From Vallitalea okinawensis (GTDB taxonomy: Bacteria > Bacillota > Clostridia > Lachnospirales > PQDH01), in assembly GCF_002964605.1 (NCBI RefSeq), contig NZ_PQDH01000003.1, forward strand, positions 434,001 through 498,000: a stretch of DNA of 64,000 nucleotides, read 5' to 3'. This document shows, piece after piece, positions 9,937 through 18,550 of the stretch (position 1 is the first letter of the stretch; every line of letters starts with the position of its first letter). The notes under the pieces are model-generated. The model worked only from the letters and a program-made list of their open reading frames with translations, was not told where the DNA came from and searched no databases. The translations under genes and the position numbers were made by a program.

Positions 9937-11328
9937 ATGAAAATGTGGAAAGGTCGTTTTACTAAAGACACAGACAAAGAAGTGAACGCTTTTAATGCTT
10001 CAATATCATTTGATCAAAGACTATATTCTCAGGATATTAAAGGTAGTATTGCCCATGCAAAAATGCTTGGTAAGCAAAATATTATTCCTCCTTCGGAAGC
10101 TGAGATGATCACAAAAACATTGGAAGATATTCATGAAGATATCGAGAAGGGTAAGATTGAATTCGATATAGAAGCAGAAGATATTCATATGAACATCGAA
10201 AAACTATTAATTCAACGTATAGGTACTGTGGGCAAAAAAGTTCACACTGGTCGAAGCCGAAATGATCAGGTGGCTCTTGATCTAAGACTCTATATAACAG
10301 ACGAGATACAAGAACTTTTTGCCTTAGTAACAGATTTACTAGGGATTATCATAAAAATATCTGAAGAGCATATGGGTACTTACTTGCCATGCTATACCCA
10401 TCTTCAAAAAGCACAGCCTACGACATTAGCTCATCATCTCATGGCTTATTTTGAAATGTTTAAGAGGGATTATGAGCGTTTAGAAGATAATTTAAAACGA
10501 ACCAAAATCATGCCCCTTGGTTCAGGTGCGTTAGCTTCTACTACTTACCCTCTTGACCGTCAATTTGTAGCTGACTCATTAGATTTTCAAGCCCTGACCT
10601 TAAACAGTATGGATGCTGTCAGTGATAGAGATTTTGCACTTGAAACTTTATTTAGCTGTTCAGTTATGATGATGCATATGAGTCGTCTATGTGAAGAACT
10701 CATTATTTGGAATACAGACGAATTTCAGTATATCCAATTAGATGATGCCTTCTCTACTGGCAGTAGTATCATGCCACAGAAAAAAAACCCAGATATTCCT
10801 GAGCTCATAAGAGGAAAAACTGGCAGAGTTTACGGTGACTTAATGGCTCTTTTAACAACAATGAAAGCCCTTCCCCTAGCTTATAACAAAGACATGCAGG
10901 AAGATAAAGAAGCTCTATTTGATGCTCTGGACACAACAAAAGCCTGCATATCAGTGTTAACAAAGCTATTAGAAACATCAAGTTTTAAAAAAGACAATAT
11001 GCTAAAAGGTCTAAAAAGCGGCTTTTGTAATGCTACTGATGCAGCTGATTACTTAGTAAAGAAAGGTGTTAGTTTTAGAGATGCCCATGAGATCATTGGG
11101 AAAACAGTTTTGTATTGTATGGAAAATGAAAAAAATATCGAAGATCTAACTGTAGATGAACTTACTCAGTTATCCTCCTACTTTGAAGACGATCTCTATA
11201 ATTATATAACAATCGATGCCTGTATAAATGGCCGAAATATAATTGGTGGTCCTGCCATCAATACTATGAAGACAGTTATTAACAATCATAAAAAATGGTT
11301 ATATAACTCTGATGTAAATTCTATGTAA
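9937..11328 (+). CDS. argH: argininosuccinate lyase
   Basis: ArgH splits argininosuccinate into arginine and fumarate. The family signature GSSIMPQKKNPD is present near residue 280, and the N terminus MKMWKGRFTKDTDKEVNAFN is typical. I use ATG 9937, nine bases after GGAAAGG; a TTG at 9919 would add six unsupported residues. The resulting 463 residues fit the family. It is the second gene of argGH. Confidence 0.97.
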   Translation: MKMWKGRFTKDTDKEVNAFNASISFDQRLYSQDIKGSIAHAKMLGKQNIIPPSEAEMITKTLEDIHEDIEKGKIEFDIEAEDIHMNIEKLLIQRIGTVGKKVHTGRSRNDQVALDLRLYITDEIQELFALVTDLLGIIIKISEEHMGTYLPCYTHLQKAQPTTLAHHLMAYFEMFKRDYERLEDNLKRTKIMPLGSGALASTTYPLDRQFVADSLDFQALTLNSMDAVSDRDFALETLFSCSVMMMHMSRLCEELIIWNTDEFQYIQLDDAFSTGSSIMPQKKNPDIPELIRGKTGRVYGDLMALLTTMKALPLAYNKDMQEDKEALFDALDTTKACISVLTKLLETSSFKKDNMLKGLKSGFCNATDAADYLVKKGVSFRDAHEIIGKTVLYCMENEKNIEDLTVDELTQLSSYFEDDLYNYITIDACINGRNIIGGPAINTMKTVINNHKKWLYNSDVNSM

Positions 11329-11364
11329 CGTCTATGTAAATTAAAGGAATTCCCTCAAAAATAA

Positions 11365-11373
11365 TGCTATAAT
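11365..11373 (+). promoter_or_regulatory. extended -10 promoter for the chemoreceptor gene
   Basis: TGCTATAAT is an extended -10 element lying between the argH stop and the chemoreceptor start; no good -35 is seen. The sigma-28-type box often found before chemotaxis genes was looked for here and not recognised. Confidence 0.4.
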
Positions 11374-11444
11374 TGCTGTGTAATTCGTTCTAAGAGTTAC
11401 CATTGGTTGAGTACTTAACAAAAGATTACGGGGGAATTCTGTCT

Positions 11445-13400
11445 ATGAAAAAAAGTCTACTTCTACAACTTAATGTCTTTATAGTTGCTATCATAATCAT
11501 AAGTTTAGGCCTATGTACATCCTTTTCAATCTTTTATTATTCAAGGATTATTAAAGAAAAGACTTATGCATCACTGGATGATAAAAAGGAGTATATATCT
11601 GCTGAAATTAACCACTTTATTGATAAATATATTGTCAGTCTTGAGAACCTAGCCTACAGTCATTCAGTAGTATCAATACTTAAGGAAAAGAACCTAATGC
11701 TCAATCAAATCGGCCCTTTACCTGAGTGTGAGGACTTACAGCTATATATGAGTGAATTACAAGCCAATCATAGTGACATAAAAAAAGTGTCATTCATATT
11801 AACTGAGACAAATTGTGAAATTAATAAGGACTCTTTAACAATCACAAATTTTAATCATGATCAACTTACCAACTTTAACGACAAAGAAGTCATTATGTTA
11901 TCACCTTACTTAGATTTCAACACCACCGGTTTAGTCATGACCATAGGAATCCCTATCGAGGATAAAAAGGGAGAAATTAAAGGTATCATAGCATATGATT
12001 TGGCATTAGATTTCCTTGATTCATATATCCAAGAAGTTATTAATGATGACATAACCATACTTATCATTGATAAAAAGGGAGATCTTATCTATGGTCCTGA
12101 CGCCTCTTTTATCGGAAAAAAGGCAGAAAAGTTTTACGAATTATGGGATCATAAACCATCACTCTACAAAACAGAAATCTTCCTTGATGAGTTAGGTTGG
12201 ACCATTGAACTCTATAATAATTTAACAAGCATGTATGATCAAATTTTATGGAGTATTATCATTTTGCTTTGTTTGTTTATTGCAATTGTGGTATTAGCAT
12301 TATTATGTTCACGATTAACGCTCAAGAATACTCTAAGTGATATACCCCATATTCTCGAGATACTCAATAAGGTTTCACAGGGTCAACTCGACCTACAGAT
12401 CTCCATCAAGTCACAGAATGAAATTGGAAAGATTGCACATAAAACCAACGATATGATTAATAATTTAAAGGCATTGATTGAAATGTCAACTGGGGTGTCA
12501 GAGCAGATCATCAGTATTTCAAGACAAGTTAATGAACAGTCCAAATCCAGCTTAGATTCTGCTTACACTATAGAAAATCAACTCAATGAAATCGTTGCAG
12601 GTGGTCAAGTGCAAGAAGAAGATGCAATAAAATGTTTTGATGCCATGAATGTCATTGGTAATGAAATTGATTCATTACATAGTAAGTTTGAAACAGATAG
12701 AGAACTCTATAGTTCTGTACAAGATTTTAATATTGAAAATAGAAAAATACTCCATGTTTTTCAAGAGGATCATAAGCTTAACCAATGTTACTTTAATAAG
12801 ATGGAATCCCTAGTTGATCAATTAGGTCATCGTATGAAAACCATTGAAGATATACTAAATGTTATACGCCACATTGCTAATGAAACCAATTTAGTTGCAT
12901 TAAATACAACGATTGAAGCAGCTCGTTTCGGTGATAGTGGTCATGGATTTAAAGTTGTAGCTCAAGAAATACAAAAGTTATCTACTCAGTGTACAAAAGC
13001 TGCAGAGAATATTAGCGGTATTGTGTCAGAAATAATGATATTAAGTAATAATACCGAAACAACAATGGAACATCTTAGAAAAACATCTGCTCAACAAGAA
13101 AAGAATGTACAAGAAATTGATTCAACTTTTCAAGAAATTGATCAGATTATTAATAATCTAACAGTCAATTATGAGCAATCTAATCAGATCATTCGAGGGG
13201 TTACCCTTCAGAAAAACGATGTCTCTAAATTAATGAAGCATATAATGGAATTATCAAAGAATCATGCAGGTACAGCCATCGAAGTTCAAGCCATAATGAA
13301 GCAATATAATGACTTAGCTAAAATAACACATAAAAGTATCCTAACATTAGAAGATGAAACCTACACCCTTGACAACCACATGCACACTTTTAAAATATAA
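11445..13400 (+). CDS. methyl-accepting chemotaxis protein, divergent signalling tip
   Basis: A membrane chemoreceptor of 651 residues: an N-terminal membrane segment (about 6-28), an extracellular sensor of about 240 residues (Cache-like by size and position), a second membrane segment near 280-302, a HAMP region and a cytoplasmic helical signalling domain. The hairpin tip reads IANETNLVALNTTIEAARFG where most receptors have [17 protein letters not shown], so it is recognisable but diverged. The start is set at ATG 11445 after GGGGAA; the frame is open from 11403. Being behind argGH suggests but does not show amino-acid sensing; it has its own promoter candidate and a strong terminator. Confidence 0.85.
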   Translation: MKKSLLLQLNVFIVAIIIISLGLCTSFSIFYYSRIIKEKTYASLDDKKEYISAEINHFIDKYIVSLENLAYSHSVVSILKEKNLMLNQIGPLPECEDLQLYMSELQANHSDIKKVSFILTETNCEINKDSLTITNFNHDQLTNFNDKEVIMLSPYLDFNTTGLVMTIGIPIEDKKGEIKGIIAYDLALDFLDSYIQEVINDDITILIIDKKGDLIYGPDASFIGKKAEKFYELWDHKPSLYKTEIFLDELGWTIELYNNLTSMYDQILWSIIILLCLFIAIVVLALLCSRLTLKNTLSDIPHILEILNKVSQGQLDLQISIKSQNEIGKIAHKTNDMINNLKALIEMSTGVSEQIISISRQVNEQSKSSLDSAYTIENQLNEIVAGGQVQEEDAIKCFDAMNVIGNEIDSLHSKFETDRELYSSVQDFNIENRKILHVFQEDHKLNQCYFNKMESLVDQLGHRMKTIEDILNVIRHIANETNLVALNTTIEAARFGDSGHGFKVVAQEIQKLSTQCTKAAENISGIVSEIMILSNNTETTMEHLRKTSAQQEKNVQEIDSTFQEIDQIINNLTVNYEQSNQIIRGVTLQKNDVSKLMKHIMELSKNHAGTAIEVQAIMKQYNDLAKITHKSILTLEDETYTLDNHMHTFKI

Positions 13401-13408
13401 TCGACCAT

Positions 13409-13449
13409 AAAAAATCACCAAAGCTTCCTCCCAGCTTTGGTGATTTTTT
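13409..13449. terminator. bidirectional terminator
   Basis: A 17-base perfect stem (arms 13409-13425 and 13433-13449) with a 7-base loop, with A and T runs at the ends. It serves the converging chemoreceptor gene (stop 13400) and IclR gene (stop 13493). Confidence 0.92.
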
Positions 13450-13492
13450 ATCTCAGGGTACAAACCTGAAATCGAGATTGAACATTCTTTTA

Positions 13493-14257
13493 CTACATTG
13501 GGTTATATCCAAGTCGCTCAGATATTTCTTGACAACTTTTCTTCAACTTTTGACTATAAGTAATAATCTTTTCATTAGTCATACGCTCTTTAGGTCCTGA
13601 TATGCTAATTGCTGCAATACTTATACCTCTATAGTCTTTAATAGATACGGCAACACACTTTACACCTAATTCATTCTCTTCATTATCTAAAGCATAACCA
13701 GATAACTTAATCTGTTCAATAGTTTGATGCATCTCTGCTAATTCAATAATTGTATGTTCTGTGAGACGTTTTATTTCGCTGTTCTCCCAAATCATCTTAA
13801 TTTCGTCTTCTTCTAGTGTAGACATAATAGCTTTACCTACTCCAGTACAATACATTGGACTGCGGTTACCAATTTTTGAATGCATACGAATCGTCTGATT
13901 CCCCTCAACCTTATCAACATAAATGATATCAGTCCCATCTCGCAGTACTAGATGAACCACTTCTCCGCTGAATTGAGCTAATTGATTAAGATAAGGCTTA
14001 CTGGTTTCAATGACATCTGTATTTTCTACTTTTCTTGAACCTAATTGAAAGAGTTTAAGTGTAACGAGGTAGCGATTATTTAGCTCGTTTTGTTCAACAT
14101 AACCTTTATAAATTAATGTACCTAAAAGACGATGAACTGTACTCTTATGAAGCTCTAATTTTTCACTAATTTCTTTGATAGCGAGACCATCCACATGACA
14201 GGATAATAACTCTAATATTTCGAGAGCTCGGTCCACAGACTGTACAACTTCAGCCAT
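13493..14257 (-). CDS. IclR-family transcription regulator
   Basis: 254 residues with the IclR layout: an N-terminal winged helix-turn-helix (about 1-65, text SVDRALEILELLS, ISEKLELHKSTVHRLLGTL) and a C-terminal effector domain with the family text VGKAIMSTL and AISISGP. The ligand cannot be told from sequence. It starts after GAGAGGAG and stands alone: a terminator separates it from cysK upstream on the same strand and another lies after its stop. No catabolic gene is adjacent, so its target may be elsewhere. Confidence 0.9.
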   Translation of the reverse strand: MAEVVQSVDRALEILELLSCHVDGLAIKEISEKLELHKSTVHRLLGTLIYKGYVEQNELNNRYLVTLKLFQLGSRKVENTDVIETSKPYLNQLAQFSGEVVHLVLRDGTDIIYVDKVEGNQTIRMHSKIGNRSPMYCTGVGKAIMSTLEEDEIKMIWENSEIKRLTEHTIIELAEMHQTIEQIKLSGYALDNEENELGVKCVAVSIKDYRGISIAAISISGPKERMTNEKIITYSQKLKKSCQEISERLGYNPM

Positions 14258-14349
14258 AAGATATACTCCTCTCTATGACAAGACATGATCACTATCCCAT
14301 AATTCCTTTGCCTAGAGATAATCTTAGCATATCTTAACTTGTTTGTCTA

Positions 14350-14391
14350 ATTTTAAAAGAAAAAGCCCTTACTAGATTTATTAGCAAGGGC
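14350..14391 (-). terminator. cysK terminator
   Basis: On the minus strand GCCCTTGCTA pairs with TAGTAAGGGC (one G-U pair) across a 7-base loop, followed by TTTTTCTTTT. It lies 40 bases beyond the cysK stop. Confidence 0.88.
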
Positions 14392-14430
14392 GTATCATTA
14401 TTATCGTTCCTAATACAATTATATAAGAAC

Positions 14431-15366
14431 TTATTTATCTCCATAGAGAGTTGTAGACAAATACCTTTCCCCTGTATCTGGGAATAAAGCAACAATTGTT
14501 TTACCAGCATTCTCTTCTTTTTTAGCCAATTGAGCTGCAGCAAAAACAGCAGCTCCTGCTGAGATACCTACTAATAAACCTTCAGTTTCAGCTAGTTTTT
14601 TTGAAGACTCAAAGGCTTCTTCATTTTTTACTTTAATGATTTCATCAATAACGTCAGTATTCAAGATTTGTGGTATAAAGCCAGCGCCAATACCTTGAAT
14701 TTTATGTGGTCCAGGCTTATCCCCAGATAATACTGGTGATCCAAAGGGTTCAACTGCTACAATCTTTATGTTTGGATTCTTAGCTTTTAATACTTCACCA
14801 ACACCTGTAATAGTACCACCTGTACCAACCCCAGCTACAAAGATATCCACTTGACCATCTGTATCTCTCCAAATTTCTTCAGCAGTTGTTTTTCTGTGCA
14901 CTTCTGGATTAGCAGGGTTATTAAACTGTTGTGGTAAGAATGAATTAGGTGTGTTATCAGCTAATTCCTGGGCTTTATCAATTGCACCCTTCATCCCCTG
15001 AGCTCCAGGCGTTAAAACTAATTCCGCACCTAAAGCTTTAAGTAAGTTTCTTCTTTCAATACTCATAGTATCTGGCATTGTTAATATGAGTTTATATCCT
15101 TTAGACGCAGCAACAAAAGCTAATCCAATACCTGTATTACCACTTGTTGGTTCGATAATAACTGTATCTTTGTTGATTTTTCCGTTTTCTTCTGCATCTT
15201 TAACCATTGCATTTGCAATACGATCCTTAACACTTCCTGCTGGATTAAAATACTCCAGCTTAGCTATAACATTTGTCTTTAATTCCTGATCTTTAGTATA
15301 GTTGCCTAACTCAAGTAATGGTGTATTCCCAATTAAGTCTGTTAAATTCTTAGCTATTTTACTCAT
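14431..15366 (-). CDS. cysK: cysteine synthase (O-acetylserine sulfhydrylase)
   Basis: This PLP enzyme makes cysteine from O-acetylserine and sulfide. The PLP lysine is Lys47 in NPAGSVKDR, the substrate loop TSGNTG is near residue 74 and the glycine-rich phosphate loop [13 protein letters not shown] near 175. The 311 residues match CysK. It starts after GGAGG. The Rrf2 regulator directly upstream recalls CymR of Bacillus, which acts with CysK as a cysteine sensor; that partnership here is inference. Confidence 0.95.
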   Translation of the reverse strand: MSKIAKNLTDLIGNTPLLELGNYTKDQELKTNVIAKLEYFNPAGSVKDRIANAMVKDAEENGKINKDTVIIEPTSGNTGIGLAFVAASKGYKLILTMPDTMSIERRNLLKALGAELVLTPGAQGMKGAIDKAQELADNTPNSFLPQQFNNPANPEVHRKTTAEEIWRDTDGQVDIFVAGVGTGGTITGVGEVLKAKNPNIKIVAVEPFGSPVLSGDKPGPHKIQGIGAGFIPQILNTDVIDEIIKVKNEEAFESSKKLAETEGLLVGISAGAAVFAAAQLAKKEENAGKTIVALFPDTGERYLSTTLYGDK

Positions 15367-15419
15367 ACATAAAAACCTCCATTCAATATCTTAGTTATCC
15401 TATTGGTTTACTTGGTTAT

Positions 15420-15449
15420 AGTTTATGCTAAAAGCGGCTGTCTTGTCAA
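15420..15449 (-). promoter_or_regulatory. cysK promoter
   Basis: Minus-strand TTGACA (15444-15449) and TAAACT (15420-15425) with an 18-base spacer. The region just downstream contains an AATAGG element that also occurs in the leader of the Rrf2 gene; a common operator is possible but weakly supported. Confidence 0.55.
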
Positions 15450-15524
15450 TACTTTTTGCAAAGTTATTTGAATATTTTTTTCAATTATAAATTAAATCAT
15501 CCAATTAGTATTGATCATGCCGCT

Positions 15525-15971
15525 CTAGATATAATACATATTGGCATCATCAATATGCATTTGTCTATATTCATCAACTAAGTCTTGTAATGTGATACCA
15601 CTTACTATTTCATTAATACTCGTATTTATTTCTTTCCAAACTGTTTCACTAATACACTCTTCAATAGTATTCCGATTATCAGGCTCCTTATTCGAATTGG
15701 TGACTATAGATAAATCACCTTCAAGAGCTTTTAATATATTCCCAACTGTTATTTGATTAAGTTTATCAGCAATGATATAGCCACCTTGAGGTCCTTTAAT
15801 ACTTTTAACGAAACCTGCTTTTCGAAGTACTGCAAAAACTTGTTCTAAATAACTCGTTGAAATGTTCTGTCTTTCGGCTATACTATATAAAGGTATACAG
15901 TCTCCATTAGAGTGAAGTGCTAAATCTACAATTGCAATGAGTCCATATGTTCCCTTTGTTGAAATCTTCAT
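15525..15971 (-). CDS. Rrf2-family repressor, CymR-like
   Basis: 148 residues with the Rrf2 N-terminal winged helix (MKISTKGTYGLIAIVDLALH, then ISTSYLEQVFAVLRKAGFVKSIKGPQGGY). Its only cysteines are at about residues 26 (GDCIPL) and 105 (EECISE); it lacks the three-cysteine iron-sulfur cluster pattern of IscR, which favours a CymR-type sulfur-metabolism repressor. It lies upstream of cysK on the same strand, which has its own promoter. It starts after GAGGTG. A consensus promoter and a perfect inverted repeat lie upstream and suggest autoregulation. Confidence 0.82.
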   Translation of the reverse strand: MKISTKGTYGLIAIVDLALHSNGDCIPLYSIAERQNISTSYLEQVFAVLRKAGFVKSIKGPQGGYIIADKLNQITVGNILKALEGDLSIVTNSNKEPDNRNTIEECISETVWKEINTSINEIVSGITLQDLVDEYRQMHIDDANMYYI

Positions 15972-16031
15972 ATTTCACCTCGTATTTGAAATAGGAAAGT
16001 ACTTTGTTTTACACCCAACCTATTCCAGTTT

Positions 16032-16053
16032 TAATGTGGCGTTAGCCACATTA
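16032..16053. promoter_or_regulatory. perfect inverted repeat in the Rrf2 gene leader
   Basis: Arms TAATGTGGC and GCCACATTA pair perfectly around GTTA. The repeat lies just downstream of the predicted start point of the Rrf2 gene, where an operator or a 5' RNA hairpin would act. The identity of the binding protein is unknown. Confidence 0.6.
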
Positions 16054-16070
16054 GTTCTATTATCTAATTC

Positions 16071-16100
16071 ATTATAGTATCAGAAAATTTCTTTTGTCAA
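16071..16100 (-). promoter_or_regulatory. promoter of the Rrf2 gene
   Basis: Minus-strand TTGACA (16095-16100) and TATAAT (16071-16076), both perfect, spaced by 18 bases. The transcript would begin near 16064, about 93 bases before the start codon. Between this promoter and the chemoreceptor terminator at 16234 I see nothing further. Confidence 0.75.
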
Positions 16101-16233
16101 GGAACCCTATAAAGTTCTTAAAATATCTAGTGACAAAAAAAGTTAAGTACCAAAGGAGCTCCATAACGCTAGTTCATAGAACACTTTACGGCTTTAGGTT
16201 ATGTAATTCATGATCTTCATCTATTTAAGTTTT

Positions 16234-16266
16234 AAAAAACAGAGCTCTCAAAGGAGCCCTGTTTTT
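16234..16266 (-). terminator. chemoreceptor terminator
   Basis: Minus-strand AACAGGGCTC pairs with GAGCTCTGTT (one G-U pair), flanked by A and T runs, directly after the chemoreceptor stop codon. Confidence 0.88.
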
Positions 16267-18309
16267 CTATATTTCAAATTTTGATACTTCTTCACTTAAT
16301 TTTTTAGCTGTGTCATTTAGTAAATCAGCAGCCTTAGCGACTTCTTCGACAGCCGATGTTTGTTGCGTTATGGAAGCGGTTACTTCTTCAGATGATGCAG
16401 CAGTCTCTTCTGAGACAGCTGAGATGTTTTCTATAGCATAAACAATCTCTATCTTTTGATTATTAATGTGACCAACGTCTTCACTAACATGATCAATGGA
16501 TGCACTAATATCATTGATAGCTTCTGTTATGGTACTGAGGGCATTATAGACATCTGCCACAGCTGCTGTTTGATCTTCCATGATGTATTTAACTTCTGTA
16601 ATAATGGCAACTGAATTACCACTTTCAGTTTGGATAGCACTTACTATTTGTGAAATATGATCGGCAGCTTCATTGGAATCTTCGGCAAGTTTTCGAATCT
16701 CTTCGGCAACCACTGCAAAACCTCTACCAGCTTCTCCTGCTCTAGCCGCTTCAATGGATGCATTTAAAGCTAAAAGATTAGTCTGTCCTGCAATGGATTT
16801 AATGGATTGAAGCATAGTACTTATTTTTTCAGTTTTATCTGCTAAACTAAGTATAACAGCTTCGACTTCCGCGTTGGCAAAAGTATTTTCCTCGTTCTTA
16901 GCCTTTAACTCTGTCATTTTTTTCATACCTATGTCGTTAGCATTCACAACTGATAAAGCTTTAGTCTTCATAACTTCAGAATTATTACTTAGTTGGTTCA
17001 GTTTCCCATCCAAATCACTTACCAATCTAACACCTGTTTCCGTCTCTGAAGCTTGATGAGTTGCACCTTTTGCAATCTCTTCAACAGCTTCAGCAATTTC
17101 TTGAGATGTAGCTAAGGTCTCTTCGGATATGGATGCTAAACCTTCAGCAGATTCATTAACATAATCCGATACCTCTGTTACCTGGGCGATGAGGTTTCTT
17201 ACCTGAGTCGCCATAGCATTAAAGCTTTTACCAAGAGAACCTAATTCGTCTTGTCTCTTAATAAGAAGTTCAGCCTTAAAGTCCCCCTCCTTTAGTCGTA
17301 ACATACCATCATCAAGAGCTCTAATAGCTTTTGTTAGTTTTCTTGAAAAACGGTAGGATATTATGACACCAACTATGCAAGTAATCAGAGCAATACCAAT
17401 TGTTAATATTCTGAGTATATTAATCGTACTATAGATATCTGCCATATAAATAGTACCGACGACTTTCCACTCTATACTCTCTAGATCTTGAAACATAGCA
17501 AGTTTATCTTCTTTTTTACCATCCGATTCAACTTTAACGTAATCTTGCATGGATTCATTGTTGATAATAGCTGTATAAAGATCTTGATTAAGGTCACTAA
17601 AATTCTGACCAACTAAGTCTTGATTACGATGTACAACGATTGTACCATCATCAGCAACAATGAAAGCATAACCTGTTTTACCGAATTGGATAGTATCGAT
17701 GTACTCTGTAATGGATGATATGGCTACTGTTGATCCTACCACCCCTAGCAAGCGACCATTCTTATCTTTAACAGGACTCGTTACCTCTAATACCATCTCT
17801 CCAGTTCCACTATCGATGGATGGTCCTGTCCAAATAAGTTGGTCTTTTTCTACTGTCTCCACATACCAAGGTCTAACAGTAGGATCAAAATCACTAGGGA
17901 TATCCACCTCACCCTGGGATATGAAAAACAACTCTTTCTTTTCTGTTGCAAAATAAATATGTAATACATCTTCATTTGTTGCTATGTATGAAGAGAAAAA
18001 TTCATTCATAATTGCTTCATTATCTTCATTGAAATTCTTTAAAAAGCTACTTTCACTTAATGTGGCAATCATTAATTCGTAGCCATTTAAATGCTCATCG
18101 AAGATACTGGCAATCTCTCTATTTATCTCTTCGCTAGTGGTTTTGAAGGTATTCTGTAGCATACCCTCCGAAATACTTGTAGCAGTAATTCCAAGTATCA
18201 TAATGGGGACAAGAATTGCTACTACAAACATTGAAACAAGTTTAAACTTTACACTCATGTTACCCTTTTTACTCTTTTTGATTTTACTTTTCTTCTGTTT
18301 AATATACAC
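16267..18309 (-). CDS. methyl-accepting chemotaxis protein with Cache sensor
   Basis: 680 residues: a basic N terminus, membrane segment about 24-48, an extracellular double-Cache sensor (text [20 protein letters not shown] and [17 protein letters not shown]), a second membrane segment near 300-322, HAMP, and a full signalling domain with the canonical tip [20 protein letters not shown] followed by [19 protein letters not shown]. Ligands of such Cache domains are usually amino acids or carboxylates; none can be assigned. The start is uncertain: GTG 18309 has GGGAG only three bases away, ATG 18258 (MSVKFKLVS) has a weaker AAAGGG. Single-gene transcript with its own terminator. Confidence 0.92.
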   Translation of the reverse strand: MYIKQKKSKIKKSKKGNMSVKFKLVSMFVVAILVPIMILGITATSISEGMLQNTFKTTSEEINREIASIFDEHLNGYELMIATLSESSFLKNFNEDNEAIMNEFFSSYIATNEDVLHIYFATEKKELFFISQGEVDIPSDFDPTVRPWYVETVEKDQLIWTGPSIDSGTGEMVLEVTSPVKDKNGRLLGVVGSTVAISSITEYIDTIQFGKTGYAFIVADDGTIVVHRNQDLVGQNFSDLNQDLYTAIINNESMQDYVKVESDGKKEDKLAMFQDLESIEWKVVGTIYMADIYSTINILRILTIGIALITCIVGVIISYRFSRKLTKAIRALDDGMLRLKEGDFKAELLIKRQDELGSLGKSFNAMATQVRNLIAQVTEVSDYVNESAEGLASISEETLATSQEIAEAVEEIAKGATHQASETETGVRLVSDLDGKLNQLSNNSEVMKTKALSVVNANDIGMKKMTELKAKNEENTFANAEVEAVILSLADKTEKISTMLQSIKSIAGQTNLLALNASIEAARAGEAGRGFAVVAEEIRKLAEDSNEAADHISQIVSAIQTESGNSVAIITEVKYIMEDQTAAVADVYNALSTITEAINDISASIDHVSEDVGHINNQKIEIVYAIENISAVSEETAASSEEVTASITQQTSAVEEVAKAADLLNDTAKKLSEEVSKFEI

Positions 18310-18464
18310 GCACTCCCTTCATTAGTATTCCTAAAGTCTGTTAAAATGATAACACACCCTTTCAGTATACTAATTATTCATGAACGCGTTTATGTATTGA
18401 ACATATATGCTACCAGTCAAAATTTTATAATATTTGTCGCCTAAAGTCAATGGATTGGTTAACA

Positions 18465-18495
18465 ATTTGTTAAAAAAACCCGCTTTTTAACAAAT
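18465..18495. repeat. 12-base perfect inverted repeat
   Basis: Arms ATTTGTTAAAAA and TTTTTAACAAAT with a 7-base loop between the ATPase terminator and the chemoreceptor promoter region. It could be a second weak terminator for either strand or an operator for the chemoreceptor gene. Confidence 0.45.
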
Positions 18496-18508
18496 CTTAG
18501 CAAAAAAT

Positions 18509-18538
18509 TTACCTATGACGAATGGACATCATAGGTAA
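18509..18538 (-). terminator. ATPase gene terminator
   Basis: Arms TTACCTATGA and TCATAGGTAA with a 10-base loop; on the minus strand an ATTTTTTG run follows. It lies just past the stop at 18551. Confidence 0.82.
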
Positions 18539-18550
18539 TTCAAAGGGTTT

